Origin: Coniochaeta sp. PMI_546
Lineage: Eukaryota > Ascomycota > Sordariomycetes > Coniochaetales > Coniochaetaceae
Length of the DNA: 64,000 nt
Assembly (NCBI GenBank): GCA_021432605.1
Contig: MU271143.1
Location: 3,729,277 to 3,793,276 of the forward strand
Direction of reading: 5' to 3'
The position numbers and the translations under genes were made by a program. The notes beneath the pieces are model-generated. The model had not been told where the DNA came from. It searched no databases and saw only the letters and a program-made list of their open reading frames with translations. Positions 33,765 to 44,341 of this stretch are shown here, one piece after another (the first letter of the stretch is position 1; each line of letters opens with the position of its first letter).

Positions 33765-35927
33765 ATGCCAACAGTGCGGCACCAGCTGTGCCTATCTGCG
33801 ACACTCGAGATGGTCCCTGCTCGCCAAACTTGGAACGGTCAAGGCATGTTGCAACCTTCGAGGGTTTGTGACACTTGTATCAGGTATGAACCACCTTCAT
33901 CTCGGAACTCGCAGTTGGTCCGGATTGCTAATGTGGGAGAAGAAAAAAGGTGAAGTGTATGGACGCCCTGCGGCTGGCTTGCTTTTTGCCCGATTTTTCG
34001 AGGGCAAGCTGACTGGGTTTTGTAGGCGATTTGCGACAACCGACATGTACTCGCTGTCTGGAACGAGGAATCGCTTGTTCCTATTCATCTAGACGGCGCC
34101 CACCCGGGCCCCGTCCTGGATCCCACAGAGTCGCGCGACTATCAAGAGGCCCGCCAAGTTCTGCCGGTACGAATGCTGCTCGTGTGGCCTAATTGGCAAC
34201 ACTAGCGCCTCCCCATGGGCGTAGATATTTGTGACTCCTTCGCTAAACAATAGTAAATGCTTCGCAGAAGATCCTCAACTCTTTTCCAGAGCCACCCCAT
34301 CCCAGGGTGAAGCAAGTTCTCTTACGTCCCCTTCCAACGCTGAAACTCCTGATTCTCACCAACCACCGGCCGCTCCGGATGGGGGAGAATTGCCTGAAGT
34401 ACGGAACAGCGAACAATCAGAACGGCGGGACATTCTTCCCGAGGAAGAAGAGTATCTGTAAGCATTACCAGATAACCCATTTCAGGCCATGGCTAACAGG
34501 TCGACTTTAGATTCAGAAAATATCTCGAGGTGGTGAATGACGCAATTCCGATCTTCTCCAAGGCACGATCCTCCAGCCTTCGACGCTCGGAATGTAGTCG
34601 TGATCTTCTTTTTGCCTTATATATTCTCACGGCGAAACTTACCGGATACAAGTTTGCTTCTGCTGGCTTTAACCTTGACGCCCGCATTGATTCCATGCTT
34701 AGTTCGGGGTTGCTCCAGGAGGACATCTTCGGCGACTCTCCGACTCTCGACCAATTCCGCAAGGCTTGCCTGCTGGCATTCTACGAGTTCCATCAATTCC
34801 CGGGCCAGCAAGCTTGGATGCGGATGGGGAAGCTCACACGAATGGCATACTGGATTGGCCTGGACAGACTCGAGAATGCCAGATCTACGATTTTGAACTG
34901 GAATTCTATGAGCCAACACGAACTTGAAGATTGGACGGTCATATGGTGGTGCATCTACCGTTTCGACTCTTACGTTAATCTTTCCGCCGGAACACCATTC
35001 CTGGTTGATGATGGTCTCGTCAATACCGCGCTCATGGGTAGCCGATTGGGGACCGGTAATGAGCAGGACAGCCTGCGGACAAAATTGTACTTGCCGTCCC
35101 AACCTGATCGGCTTTGGGAACTTATCCCTGATGTCACCTCAAATCCGGGTGGGAACTCATTATTTAATATTCACATCATCACTGCAACGGTCATGCGTCA
35201 AGTTGGACGATCCCTACGACAGCATATGTTGAGACCATGTGCAGAGTCTATCGAGCATCTCGGCGACCTCGAGAGACGGATTTCTGCGCTCCGACTGGCT
35301 CTTCCGACAAACTATTTAAACCCCATGCGGAATGCCTTCTCCAATGAGTCGAAGGTTGACCACCATGAAAGACTGGTTACACTCTTTCAACTGCTCATGG
35401 CCCGTCTTCTCATGTCCATCGCGCGGTGTTCCTATAAAGGAGAAGGAGAGGAATGGGTGCTATGCTGGCAGCAAGTGCTTGAGGTGTGTCAAGACATTGC
35501 CTCGGTATCTGAGCAATGGAACAGCACCTTCACCTTAAGCGTGGACCCGGCCTTATCTTTCATTATTTTCACATCTCTAATATTTCTTGACCTGCACAAA
35601 AAGTCCGCTGCTGCCTCGTCTCTGGCCTCCGACATCAAACATTGTGAGACTGTTCTTTCTCTCCAACTCGAGCAGTTTGCGAACATTTGGACACTACCGA
35701 GGCTTCTCCTTCGTAAGTACATCATGCGACCAAGGCCGATGCAGCACAACCCCAGGCTAATGTGGCTGCCAATACAAGTATCTTACAGGAGTTTCAAGGA
35801 GCTGCTCATAGGCCCACTCTCGCGTCGCCATATCAAGCTCGTGCTCACTCGTTTCGAAGCGCCCCTCCACCCAAGATGGCTCCGGTTCCTCTCATCTGCC
35901 CAAGCAGACCTCGAAAGCTGCATGTGA
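33765..35927 (+). CDS. Zn2Cys6 transcription factor, probable cluster regulator
   Basis: Model: exons 33765-33883, 33943-33956, 34026-34166, 34268-34457 and 34511-35927, 626 aa. The spliced zinc cluster is CDTCIRKKVKC followed by DLRQPTCTRCLERGIAC, with spacing C-x2-C-x6-C-x6-C-x2-C-x6-C; it only appears when a 14-nt micro-exon (33943-33956) is used. An RRRPPGPR basic stretch follows. Later exons give LFRKYLEVVNDAIPIFSK and the fungal-specific TF middle-homology region (AWMRMGKLTRMAYWIGLDR, WWCIYRFDSYVNLSAGTPFLVDD). A second start at 33846 (MLQPSRVCD) is possible. A GTAAGT donor at 35713 with an AG at 35778 could remove 66 nt in frame near the 3' end. Position and promoter motifs suggest it controls the ring-cleavage genes. 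Confidence 0.85.
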
Positions 35928-36569
35928 TTCATGCTTGCCACTTAGCGAGCGGCCGTTAGTCGCTACGACTGACTCGCCCGCAATAATCATTCATATCAGA
36001 GCATGTGGTACGCAGTGACCAGCATTATCAATCTGTAGGGAAGCAAAACAACTACTTCGGTAATATTCTTTCAAGGGATGTGTGTGTCAAGATGGATATA
36101 GCGATCTGATGAGGAAAGCATACTGCCTAATCGATGCACCTATAACTATCGCAATAATCAGGGTTATCTAAGATTACTGTGTTCAAATGCGCCGTCGTCG
36201 TCGTTGCCGGGCTGCAAGTTTCTCGCCAATAAGCTCCACCTCGCTCTCCGTCCTTCCACCGCATGATGACACTGGACAGAGGACTCAGGGCGTAGAGTCT
36301 TAAGTCATGGTGTGTCTAACACCGAACCAACAGGCAACACTGTCATGGTCGGCATCATTGCCGCGGGCGGGCAAGCCTTGTGCGCTACTAGTAGAAGCAG
36401 CATGGCAGACAGGGCTATAAGGCAGCCCTTGATAGTCTCATCTATCCACTACCTACACAGAGCCCATCGCCCGAAAGCCTCTGAGTAATCAGCCCCCCGG
36501 ACATTGCGTGGGTGTCTCCCTCGAGCGTTTGACGAGAGTGTGTAGCAAATTTTCCGCATTGAAGGCGGG
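35928..36569. other. 642-bp convergent intergenic region
   Basis: Between the 3' ends of the regulator and the glycosyltransferase gene; nothing recognised. Confidence 0.55.
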
Positions 36570-39525
36570 CTACCTGGGCCATTTTCGCGATCGCAATTCG
36601 TCGAAGGCAGCAAGGACGCGGTCTTGGAGGCTTTGGTCATGCGCATTGGCCCACAGGGCAAGGCCTGCCTCCCTCCTGGCAGCTATTATCTGATCTCTGG
36701 TGGTGGTGTATGTGGCCCGATGAAGGCTTCGGTAGATGCCCAAGCCCGGGTAAGCTACCACGCCCAGAGCACCAGAGGCGATCTTCGTTCCAAGACCCAC
36801 TAATCCCTTGCCGGTGCCTTTGAGAACGCCCAGAGCACCCTCCTCGCGGCCTCCCTTGACCGGCTCGACGATAAGAGAGACCATTCCCCCACCAACACCT
36901 TGTGCGAAGTTCTTGCCCGAGACGATGAATCCCGACTTCCAGCCCGTCACTGGGCCGTAGTCTGGCACCTCGCCACCGTACAGCTTGGGCGTATTGCGAA
37001 GTCCCTCTGATAGTGCAAGGGGCATGTCAATGAGGAATCCCTTTCCGAAGCTGCTGAGGAACTTCCCCACCCCTGACACCACTCCCATCGCGACTGGACC
37101 GTACACTGGCTGGGGGCTGTCGAGACTGTGTTCTGATACAGGAGCATCGCCTTCATTCCTTCCGGATTGTGACGATGTAGAATTCAAATCGACATTCGAG
37201 CTCGTTGCTCGGGATGAGGCGGCCCTATACGCCTTGACGGGTCGAGCGACGATATCCGTTGCGGACGTTGCCATATTCGCATAGGTGCTGAAGACGGCGG
37301 AGATCGTGGCAGTTACGGGTTCCCAGCGGACATTCTCTATGATCACTGGTCTTGAGTCGTTACTAAGCAGGGAAGTATGTGAGTTAACTCCAATGATCAC
37401 CTAGCGAAGGTCTTAAGGGCAGGGAGGGGGGTCAGTTCAATGGAACTGCTTGTCACTAACATCTTAAGGTGTGACATGTTTAGCTTCCTGTGTGTAACCA
37501 AAACCGCCGTCGCGAGGCTGGATAGCAGGATTTCTTGACCGGAAGACTTATACTTGAATGTCGCCGGTTGATCGCTGAGGATGCGGCACCTCATGTTCTG
37601 CAGGGGAAGATGGCGATGGAACGATCGAGCGGCAACCTGTACGCCCGCCTCGGAATGCATCTTCTCAGCGATTGTGCGCGCTGCATCGAATGTCGAATCT
37701 CGGAAGCAAAAACGGATAGCCTCCGACAACTTCTCGCTGGTCATCTCTCTGTACGGAATAGGCGGTGGTCCGGCACCCGAGGCTGAGAGCACCTCGCCCC
37801 AAAAGGGTTGACTTCAGGATGGTTTCGCTGTCAGCATCTGAGTTCACGGAGTGAGGCGTAGGCTCCTCTCTCAATGGGAGGGGGGCAAGGCACTTACTCG
37901 CCGAAGAATGGCACAATAACGGTTGGCCGTGCAAAGCGGAGCCCGCAGGCCATTGTACCCGCGCCTCCGTGATGCACCACCGCATGGACATGTTGGAAGA
38001 GCCATTCATGTGGGCAGTCCCCCAGGTAATAAATGCTCTTATCGTTCGTCCGCGCGCCCCCAAGCTTGCTCCAACCACGAGATATGATCGCCCTCACTCC
38101 TGCTGCTTGTACCGCTTGGAGAATCATCTGCGTCATCTTCTCCGGATCCTCTATCACAATGCTGCCAAAACCAACATAAATCGGGGTCGGGCCGTTTTGG
38201 AGGAAGCGAACTAGCTCCTCGTCAGGGCTGTAGGAGGGAGCGTTGCGGAAGAAGAAGCCACAAATATCTTCCCGGCAGGGTCAGTAAGTGTAATGCCATG
38301 CGCACAGGGGAAGGAACGTCTTGAAAATGAGAACGGGGACAAACATGCCTATATGGGAACCCCAGTCAAAGGGTTTAGGGACAAGCGCTTGGCTCCAGCA
38401 ATAGGTAAAAGGAATCTTGGGAGTTTCATGCAACAGTGGCCCTTCCGAAGTGGGCACTGGTTCAAGATCCAAGGTCTGCCGGAAGCCATTGATCAGATCG
38501 CCCAGTCTGGCATTTGTCAGTGATACCGAACCGAGCACACGCAAGCACACTGTGAACTCCGAGAGACAAGATGCATGTAGCCCGGGGAGAGTACCAACCC
38601 TTGCCAAGTCATCCATTCCACCACAGCGAAGGAAATCCAGTTGGCGTGCTGTTTGTTGCCGATGCCGCCGCTGTTCGACACGCGCAGGTTCGCCAGGGGG
38701 TGCGGAAACATCCTCGTAGGGCTCCATGGCATGGTGAACATGAGATGGAGAGGCACGCCGAGCGCTTGCGCGCAGTGCACGTGAGCAAAGCTGGGAGGGT
38801 TCGCGATGATGGCGTCGGCCGCGAACGGCACGCCGTCTGTGGGGTGTGGGCTGATGCAAGACTGCCAACAACCTTCCAGGATCTGCGCCACCATTCTCCT
38901 CTTTGCCAGGACATCTCCAGAGCGCAGTGACTTCATGTTCGGAATCAGGCCCGGGTTCTTGACCATGTACGCCATCAGCTCCTCCGGGTCGCCACCGATG
39001 GGGAAGAATTCGAGGTTTGAGGATGTGACCAACTCTTCGAAGACGCTGTGGGTTGCGATACGCACTCGATGCCCATACCGCTGAAGCTCGTTCCCTAGGG
39101 CAATGAAGGGTTGCACGTCCCCCCGGCTTCCCACCACCTGGACCACGATGTTAAGCGGTGGGATCGACTGTTCTGCAGCATCTCTAGATACCCTGACTTC
39201 AGTGTATGCTGGAGGAGCCTGCCCCTCGAAAGCTGGGCTGCCATCTTGAGAGTCTGCACTCTGAGGGGCCTTCCAGTCGGGTACGAAGCGAGAGAGCGTT
39301 CTGGCCAATCGTGAGTCTAGGTCGATGTCGACTCTGCCATCTAGCAGCCAAGTCGGTTAAGATACACGTGTAATGCTAAATCAGCACACAGCCCCGGCAG
39401 GAGAGCTTACCTGAAGTCTCGACACCATTCTGAGTTAGTCCTTGGGCGATACTGGCTGTGTATGCCGGTAGGTCATCCGCTTCCCCCCGGCCCCAAAAGT
39501 CTTCGGCTTCCCTACTGCCCGTCAT
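36570..39525 (-). CDS. family 1 (GT28-like) sterol/lipid UDP-glycosyltransferase with long C-terminal tail
   Basis: Six exons, 39525-39411, 39340-38599, 38506-38349, 38267-37898, 37811-37461 and 37362-36570, give 842 aa. N-terminal acceptor half: GSRGDVQPF (109-117) and a TMPWSPTRMFPHPLAN segment; C-terminal donor half: PIYVGFGSIVIEDP and the UDP-sugar motif HHGGAG (437-442) with VPFFGDQPFWGE. This matches fungal sterol 3-beta-glucosyltransferase-like enzymes but without the PH/GRAM part of Atg26. Intron 3 (38268-38348) uses a GC donor (ATAG|GCATGT), the only join restoring GSHI-DICGFFFR. After residue 579 a 264-aa tail includes a Gly-rich stretch (about 670-790, e.g. LGVLKGTGKGLVGL) like the amphipathic C-terminal region of VPS13/ATG2 proteins. 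Acceptor lipid unknown. Confidence 0.9.
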
Positions 39526-40526
39526 CGCGTGTCCCTCTGGTTCTCAGCTACAATGGCTGTTGTACCTTGCCGGCCTTGGAAGGAAAAAAGTGGTAATGGA
39601 ACGGGACAAAATGATCAGGGCAAAAGTTAGCAGTCCACCACGACCAGGTCAGGCACGCCGCGTGGCGAGAGTCCAGTGAACTTTAAGCAACTTAGACCTG
39701 GACTCTAGGCTCTAGGTACATGGATGTAATGCCCTACTAGTGTAAGTGGGTGGGGCCAACTAGACCTAGTGCGGGCTATGTCAGGCACTGCGATAAGGTG
39801 TTCTTACTGTGGCCGCAGTGTTTCTCCACTAACGAATACGCGTAAACGTGAAACATGATTCGAATCTGGACTCCCATCCAAGTGTCATTGGATCATGGGC
39901 CACACGATCCTCGCGGAGTTTCCCGGCACTGCAGCTAGCAGCCACACTATCGTACAAGACATTTATACCATGTACGTATGTTGCATCCCATCTTGACTAA
40001 AGTAAGCTCCTATCTAGACCTACAGTCCATCCCCGAGAACTCACAGTTGTATGTACACGTACTGTACATAGCACAGACCCAATGAATCGCACGACACTCC
40101 ACCTGCGGCGCTACTGAGCAACTGCCGTGCGGGGCCGGCAACTGCTTGTTACTCATACGCAAGGTATGTCTAGATCTAGTTGTACCCTAATATAAGGTAA
40201 GGTAGGTACAGGTATGCACGAACCTCAACAGAGCATAAGATGCTGATGTTGGAGAGATGTCATAAACGGTACTCAAGGTGCGAATTTGCGTGGTTAGTCA
40301 AAATGAAAGCGTACATTGGAAAAGCAATCTCTTCACAAAGGGTTGTTTGACTAAACTCTAAGGTATACATAGTTGGAGTATCCATAATGCTTCCCTTGGT
40401 ATTGACCAATTTCGAGGCAGATTGAGTTCAAGGGTAGCAGTCTGCTCCCTAAATCCACTTGCTTTGATATACACGACCATGCGATCAGTCATGTCATAGC
40501 CGCTATATTGACCAATCTGAGAATCT
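39526..40526. other. 1.0-kb intergenic region
   Basis: Glycosyltransferase promoter side and the 3' flank of the peroxidase gene. Rich in CTAG-type words (39690-39770). Carries one copy (39835-39844, reverse orientation) of the 10-mer TACGCGTATT found again further right. Confidence 0.5.
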
Positions 40527-41622
40527 TTACAATCGTCTCTGATAAAGGAGACCACCAGAGTGTAAGTCTCGCCGCTTAGAAGCAGGGCACCCAGGGGGAG
40601 CATCGGTGATGAGGCTGGTGGCGTTGTGGATCATGTCCTTCACTCGCAGGATATCGGTCAAGGTAACAACAGCGGTCTTCTTGGACCATCCCAGCTCTGT
40701 GGGAAGGCGTTCGTTGACTGCAGCACTGTCAGTATACAATCCGCGGTGAATGAAACCAACTGGATGTGACTCACTAAAGAAATACTCAACCAGATCCTTG
40801 TCGACCAAGCCACTAAAGACGTCACCGAAAGCGATGACTGGAGCGGCCACCTCGCCCAGACTGAACTGCTCGGTCGTGGATGTGAAGGTGTAGGTGGGAT
40901 TGAAGGCTTTTGAGCTGATCTGCCGTGCAATCTTGCTGTTCGCCAGCTGGTTTGGGTCCAAGACGCTCGAGATCCAGAATCGTCTCGTCTCGTCGAAGAC
41001 AGTTTGATTGAAGACGTGGTTGTTGCCAAAGTAAGCGTCGGTGCGGCTGGTCCATTTGTAAGTCATGTATAACACCTCTTTGGGCAAGTATATAAAATGA
41101 AATTCAATGCAGATGTAATCGGAGAAGGATCGAACATGACGAACCTCAAACTGGCGTCGTGTTCCAAAATACCATGGGCGTTAAGCTGATCGCTGATTTG
41201 GTAGAATGCTGTCAGCCACATGCCCCGAAGCAACGTGAACCGAGCACGGGAGTATCTTGGGGCCCTACAGAGTGAAGAATGTCGCGTTCGGCTCTGGGTT
41301 GATGTGAATGGCCTGGTCGAACATAAGGCTTGCTAGCGCAGAGTCAAAGTTGAGTGCTCCGCCCATGGCTGATTTGACTACATCTTTAGTGATGTTCCTT
41401 CCGTCATGAGGAAGAAATCCATGATTTGCCAAGGTATTCATCATAGGGCAGGGCCCACGGACTGCAGACGTCAGCACCATCGTGTTTGATATGGGCGGGT
41501 ATGCTGTAGACTTGGAGGAGCTCACAGTCATTAGGGTCCGCGGGCTGCCAGAAGTCTGTGGAACCCTGTCCATAGACAAGACCAACGGAGAAGGGCAGGA
41601 AAGCGGTAACAGCAACTCTCAT
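40527..41622 (-). CDS. secreted heme-thiolate peroxidase (chloroperoxidase/unspecific peroxygenase, short type)
   Basis: Five exons, 41622-41526, 41461-41269, 41192-41145, 41046-40775 and 40717-40527, give 266 aa, the size of short fungal peroxygenases. A hydrophobic N terminus (MRVAVTAFLPFSVGLVYG) looks like a signal peptide. The heme-ligand motif is RGPCPMMNTLANHG (Cys37), then LPHDGRNIT, then the metal/active-site triplet EHD (107-109) in LEHDASLSRTDAYFG, and NERLPTELGW with the probable acid-base Glu. The PCP-EHD-E pattern marks the short branch. Such enzymes oxidise or hydroxylate aromatic and aliphatic compounds with H2O2 outside the cell; a functional link to the intracellular ring-cleavage cluster is possible but unproven. 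Each splice join restores a family motif. Confidence 0.92.
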
Positions 41623-42697
41623 CTTGAGCTCGATTTCAAGGTCCTAAAATCCTAATGATCAAAAAGCCAGCCAGGTTCAAGAGAAAGCGACAGATTGGTT
41701 AAAGTATCTTAGCTTGGGCGTCGCATGTGAAGCATCCGTCGAGATGTTGGCGCTTTTAAGAGCGACCTCAGACAACTCCATATCTCATTACTACCTTACA
41801 GTACCACTCAACAGCAACGACCGGCGACAAAACTGGCAGATCAGTGCCAACCAGGCAACTGCTGTGTCCTCATGAATACTGCGTAAGATGACCGATTAGT
41901 TTGGGCGATCATGTTCAAGCCCTGGGGATCACTGCTTCGAGACCCGCCAACAAAAAGCGGGACTGGAGCGGTACTTAGAAGTGGAACGCTGTCCACACTA
42001 CTACTTATGTGCCAATAAGGAGTTGTGGAAAGGAATTCGTTATACGCGTATTCGAGCAAGCTGCGACGCGATGCTTATCATTACCTTAAAGCCTCTGTTA
42101 TTTTTAGGGGTTTAACTCTAGCTTTCCCGCCCGCATAGGTCCGCGCCGGGATTATTCTTTTCTTTTTAATCAAAGGTAAACGCAATGCGCAATCCCGGCT
42201 TGTCACTTTCATCCTATAAGTAGACGGGTTATAGTTGTAGCTCTCTCTCTCTATAGGCTGCTAATACGCGTATTTGCTTCTCTTGTTGGGGCTCAGCATG
42301 CCACGCAAGACCTAAAAGCTTGTGACGAATAGATCTACCGTGTACCTAGTAGGTAAGCAGGGGTGAGGAGCCGCCAACGCGCAGGAAGAGACGGACTCAT
42401 CGGGCCATATGCCTGCCCCGATCGACGTCCAAGGATGTGCTCTTATGGATGCGCTACCACTTTGCATACTGCCCATTCGAAGATGTTAGTCCGACCCGCG
42501 TGAGGGGCGCATGTGGACGAATCGCAATGGGGGAATATGTCATTTGTTATGTAGTTCAAGGTACTACCATGTTTAGATCTTGAACCAATATTTGCCTCCT
42601 GTTCGTCCCCGAGCTGGGACGTGCAACTCTCAATTTGTAGTAGACCCAATTCCTTCTCCCACCCAGAGGACAAAGAACAGTAGACTAGGCATGGTAA
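41623..42697. other. 1.1-kb intergenic region with short repeats
   Basis: Peroxidase upstream region and 3' flank of the MARVEL-like gene. Holds two TACGCGTATT copies, a CT run (42240-42252) and a 9-bp inverted repeat. A 72-codon minus-strand frame (41841-42059) has no recognisable family and may be a gene remnant. Confidence 0.55.
42145..42199. repeat. 9-bp inverted repeat
   Basis: GCCGGGATT (42145-42153) and AATCCCGGC (42191-42199) flank a 37-bp AT-rich spacer. It could fold as a hairpin or be the ends of a small decayed element; no target-site duplication was identified. Confidence 0.45.
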
Positions 42698-43383
42698 CTA
42701 TACCTTCGGATAAATATCCCTGGGCCAGCCCAAGTGGCTATTATCTCGGCCTCCTGCCACGACAGCACCGCGAGGCATCCCGTACAATCGGAAATGACGT
42801 TGATCTTTGACAGAAATGACGGCAGTCCAGAGAGCGACAAATCTGCTCAAACAGTGTCAGTCAGCCACGGTTACTCAACCCATCGGTACCGCCAACGTTG
42901 TCGGGGCCACACTTACGTTAGCACCATTGATAAAATGGACACCAGACAGGCCATCGCACAGCTGGTGCCAACACACCTGGTGCTGACGCCCATGAAGGTG
43001 ATGATCACGACGACAAACCAAAACAGGATTTCCAGGCAGTTGAGGATGGCATATGCTTTGAGGCTCTTCCACTTCTTGAACCTGTTGATATGTGTCGTTA
43101 TGATCTGGTATGACAGCACGACAAGCGACTTGACGCCCTGCGAAGATCAGCTTGCTTTGGTCTGATGCGCACCGTAAAGGCCCCGCTGCATTCTTACCAT
43201 GATTATGGGAAGTATCACAGATCGACTGGGCGGAGTGTCCATGGTGTTCACCCGCACGCCTGTCAGGGCGATGACGACGATGATCAACGCGAATTGGCAG
43301 ATGTGGATTCGCGTTTTCAAGTGAGTGTCGAACCAGCGACTTTCGAGGAAGCTCGTGATGCCCATCTTCAATCGTTGGGTCAT
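42698..43383 (-). CDS. small four-helix membrane protein, MARVEL-like
   Basis: Exons 43383-43198, 43137-42917 and 42842-42698 give 183 aa. The first segment reads MTQRLKMGITSFLESRWFDTHLKTRIHICQ then FALIIVVIALTGVRV; later helices are VKSLVVLSYQIITTHINRF and ILFWFVVVIITFMGV with a conserved-looking CVGTSCAMA between the last two. This layout (KxRxHxxQ, four helices, two loop cysteines) is common in ascomycete MARVEL-like proteins of unknown role. The start at 43383 is the first in-frame ATG. The last two introns and the C-terminal hydrophilic exon join in frame but have no motif support beyond splice signals. Confidence 0.75.
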
Positions 43384-44341
43384 GTGAGAAATGCGAGAGC
43401 ACTTTGCTGTAGTGACGAGGGTGAAGTTCCGCCGTTGAAAAGCCACGGCTCGTCTTTCTCAGCTGAGCAGGCGGAGAGGAGGAGCGTTCAATTGACGAGT
43501 TCCGGTTGTCTGCCGCTGGAAGCAAAAGAAGATTGCTCGATATGCATCAATACTTAACTTGGACGTGGTCTCGGGGATACAGTCTCACAAGCGCGCGGCC
43601 CAATCTCTAGAAGGTGTGGGTACATTGCGCAGTACGCCGCTTGGACAGGTGAGGTCTAGCAGTCCCAGTTTTCCGATTACGCGTATTTAGGTGACTGTAG
43701 CTCAGACAGCTGGCTAGGTACATCTATCGTGACAGTAACGCGTGTCAAATAAGGTACGTGTGGTCGATAGTATAGGCGCTGCTTTGTTACCGCTAGTTTC
43801 AGGGCGAGTCCTCGGCCCGCTCCGAGAGGATCAGCTAAGGGGCTTAGCTTATGGCAAATACACGTATTTACACGAGTTTAGATCGTAACATGCCAGTGAC
43901 AGAGACCCCTTTGGGTGAGGCAGAGCTAGTGGAACCTGGACCGGGAATCCTGCTACTCAAATTCTTCAACATCTGTTTTCTATTGATATATCTTTATAAC
44001 TTCTTCTGAAAGTCCTTTGAAGCTTCCATCCACTAGCCATCTACTTTGGAGCTAGGATTTTACCTTGAGCATCTTACAGTCCTTCTTGAGTAAAGTGGTT
44101 TTTCTTTTCTTTTTACAGTACACATTGCTTTGCTATCCCTTGTCCGGCCACAGCAGCGCCAACCGAAGCTTCTGACGAAAAGCATTCACCATCAATCGAG
44201 TCTACTACATAGTCAGTCCGGATAACACTAGATCGAGCAGCAGCTACCGTTACGCCGGAATCATTCTTTTTCCCAGTTTACATCGCATTCTCCCCGCTCC
44301 TCTTGCAGACTCTATCTGCCGTGACCTTACTCTTATTAGCC
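43384..44341. promoter_or_regulatory. 958-bp divergent promoter region
   Basis: Separates the MARVEL-like gene (minus) and the RTA1-like gene (plus). Holds one TACGCGTATT copy (43678-43687). Pyrimidine-rich stretches before the RTA1-like start are typical of fungal promoters. Confidence 0.55.

Larger units (their letters stand above)
39835..43687. repeat. four dispersed copies of TACGCGTATT
   Basis: Exact copies at 39835-39844 (minus orientation), 42043-42052, 42265-42274 and 43678-43687, all intergenic. The core ACGCGT is an MCB-type hexamer and the copy at 42265 lies in the palindrome AATACGCGTATT. Whether they are regulatory or relics of a mobile element is unknown. Confidence 0.6.

Noticed and set aside
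38281-38871. 196-codon minus-strand frame in the glycosyltransferase region
   Set aside because: Only its last third is real (exon 3 of the glycosyltransferase); the rest is an out-of-frame reading of exon 2 and an intron.
39860-39885. Possible tRNA T-arm (GATTCGAATC)
   Set aside because: No matching 5' half and no acceptor stem at tRNA distance.
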